This document shows positions 63,090-64,000 of a stretch of 64,000 nucleotides of DNA, one piece after another. This stretch comes from Bacteroidales bacterium (lineage in GTDB: Bacteria; Bacteroidota; Bacteroidia; Bacteroidales; UBA932). The stretch lies in NCBI GenBank assembly GCA_016290835.1, contig JAEEVG010000007.1:1-64000 (forward strand). Direction: 5' to 3'. The notes beneath the pieces are model-generated. The model was not told the DNA's origin. It did not search any database and worked only from the letters and a program-made list of their open reading frames with translations. Every line of letters begins with the position of its first letter. Within the stretch, counting starts at the first letter, position 1. The translations under genes and the position numbers were made by a program.

Positions 63090-64000
63090 ATGAAAGTTCT
63101 GATTGTTGACGACGAGCGGGCCATCCGCAACTCGCTGGGGGAGATCCTCGGCGACGAAGGCTATGAGGTCGAGACCGCCGAAGACGGCGCCGTAGCCCTC
63201 CAAAAAGTCGAAAAAGAGAAATTCGACGTGATTTTCTGCGACATCAAGATGCCCGGGATGGACGGTGTGGAGGTCCTCGGGAAATTGATGGAGATGGGAC
63301 TCGACTCCGCCGTGGTGATGATCTCCGGCCACGCCGACATCGATACGGCCGTGGACTGCATCAAGAAGGGCGCCTTCGACTTCGTACAGAAGCCCTTGGA
63401 CCTGAACCGCATCCTGATCACCATCAAGAATGCCACCGAGAAGGTGAACCTGGCCAGCCAGAACAAGGCCCTCAAAAAGAAGGTTTACGGCGCCGACATG
63501 ATCGGTGATTCTGCCCCGATGGAGCACATCCGCGAGATGATCGCCAAGGTGGCGCCCACGGACGCCCGGGTCCTGATCACCGGCCCCAACGGTTCCGGCA
63601 AGGAACTCGTGGCCCGCAACCTCCACCAGCAGAGCGCCCGCAGCGCGATGCCTTTCGTGGAGGTAAATTGCGCCGCCATCCCCGGCGAGCTCATCGAGAG
63701 CGAATTGTTCGGCCACGAGAAAGGCTCCTTCACCTCGGCCATCAAGCAGCACAAGGGCAAGTTCGAGCAGGCCGACGGCGGGACCCTCTTCCTCGACGAG
63801 ATCGGCGACATGAGCCTGGCGGCCCAGGCCAAGGTGCTCCGGGTACTCCAGGAGCGGAAACTCTCCCGCGTGGGCTCGGACAAGGACATCGTGGTAGATG
63901 TGCGCGTGATCGCCGCGACCAACAAGAACCTGCAGGAGGAAATCCGCAAGGGGACCTTCCGCGAGGACTTGTACCACCGTCTCAGCGTGATCGTGATCCG
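63090..64000 (+). CDS. NtrC-type sigma-54 response regulator, N-terminal part (cut by window end)
   Basis: The first 303 residues of an NtrC-like activator. The receiver domain (1-120) has the acidic pocket DDE (7-9), phospho-acceptor Asp51 in CDIKMPGMDG and Lys101. The AAA+ domain follows with Walker A GPNGSGKE (165-172) and LFLDEIGD (Walker B). The sigma-54 contact loop, GAFTGA in Enterobacteria, reads GSFTSA (212-217). The DNA-binding part lies beyond the window. No histidine kinase gene is visible beside it. It lies 13 bp behind metG. Confidence 0.93.
   Translation, partial: MKVLIVDDERAIRNSLGEILGDEGYEVETAEDGAVALQKVEKEKFDVIFCDIKMPGMDGVEVLGKLMEMGLDSAVVMISGHADIDTAVDCIKKGAFDFVQKPLDLNRILITIKNATEKVNLASQNKALKKKVYGADMIGDSAPMEHIREMIAKVAPTDARVLITGPNGSGKELVARNLHQQSARSAMPFVEVNCAAIPGELIESELFGHEKGSFTSAIKQHKGKFEQADGGTLFLDEIGDMSLAAQAKVLRVLQERKLSRVGSDKDIVVDVRVIAATNKNLQEEIRKGTFREDLYHRLSVIVI

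Overview
The window is a chromosomal segment from a GC-rich member of the Bacteroidota, most likely the order Bacteroidales. Four things point there: the complete aerotolerance (Bat) operon with its MoxR ATPase; promoter boxes of the Bacteroidota type (TAnnTTTG) instead of E. coli -10 hexamers, with almost no Shine-Dalgarno sequences; a short serine-pathway 3-phosphoglycerate dehydrogenase lacking an ACT domain; and six-bladed beta-propeller and FKBP lipoproteins typical of the phylum. No plasmid, phage, CRISPR array or complete insertion sequence is visible. The genus cannot be fixed from this sequence.

Layout. Bases 1-9805 (minus strand) hold the transcription/translation core: tRNA-Thr(UGU), tRNA-Tyr, tRNA-Gly, tRNA-Thr(GGU), tuf, tRNA-Trp, secE, nusG, rplK, rplA, rplJ, rplL, rpoB and the start of rpoC, with a terminator-like hairpin between rplL and rpoB. 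Bases 9810-15284 (minus) carry ssb, two tandem MFS transporters and dxs. Shikimate genes aroK (+) and aroE (-) converge at 15.9 kb; aroE is the last gene of a lysS-trmH-aroE unit whose trmH carries an in-frame repeat insertion. recJ (+) is divergent from lysS. At 20.8-30.6 kb (minus) lies an exbB-exbD-tonB-rluB-era-parC run followed by an M16 peptidase gene that appears to have been inserted beside a duplicated parC tail. A gene-poor kilobase (30.6-31.6 kb) with decayed sequence and palindromes follows.

From 31.6 kb most genes are on the plus strand: a small unknown gene, truA (-), the Bat operon (moxR, DUF58, an unknown membrane protein, batA, batB, batC, a batD-batE fusion) and a DUF2207 protein; an MBL hydrolase (-); two tandem deoxynucleoside kinases, an acyl-CoA synthetase, a sugar MFS transporter, a ROK glucokinase and an FKBP lipoprotein ending in a strong terminator. 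A palindrome-rich 0.85-kb gap precedes a truncated sigma-factor-like ORF and a propeller lipoprotein. Then come a pRiA4b ORF-3-like protein (-), a YigZ/IMPACT protein, serC-serA with a terminator, a second copy of the trmH repeat, DUF1015, recQ-dnaG-metG (end-to-start overlaps) and the 5' part of an NtrC-type regulator cut by the window end.

How genes work together: core gene expression, isoprenoid (dxs), aromatic (aroK/aroE) and serine (serC/serA) biosynthesis, DNA maintenance (ssb, recJ, parC, recQ, dnaG), TonB energy transduction, Bat-type envelope/oxidative-stress function, and sugar uptake plus phosphorylation. Most of the window is housekeeping. The unusual material is the inverted-repeat element family (17.2 and 55.3 kb), the parC-tail duplication, the BatD-BatE fusion, the sigma fragment and the two structured gene-poor gaps.
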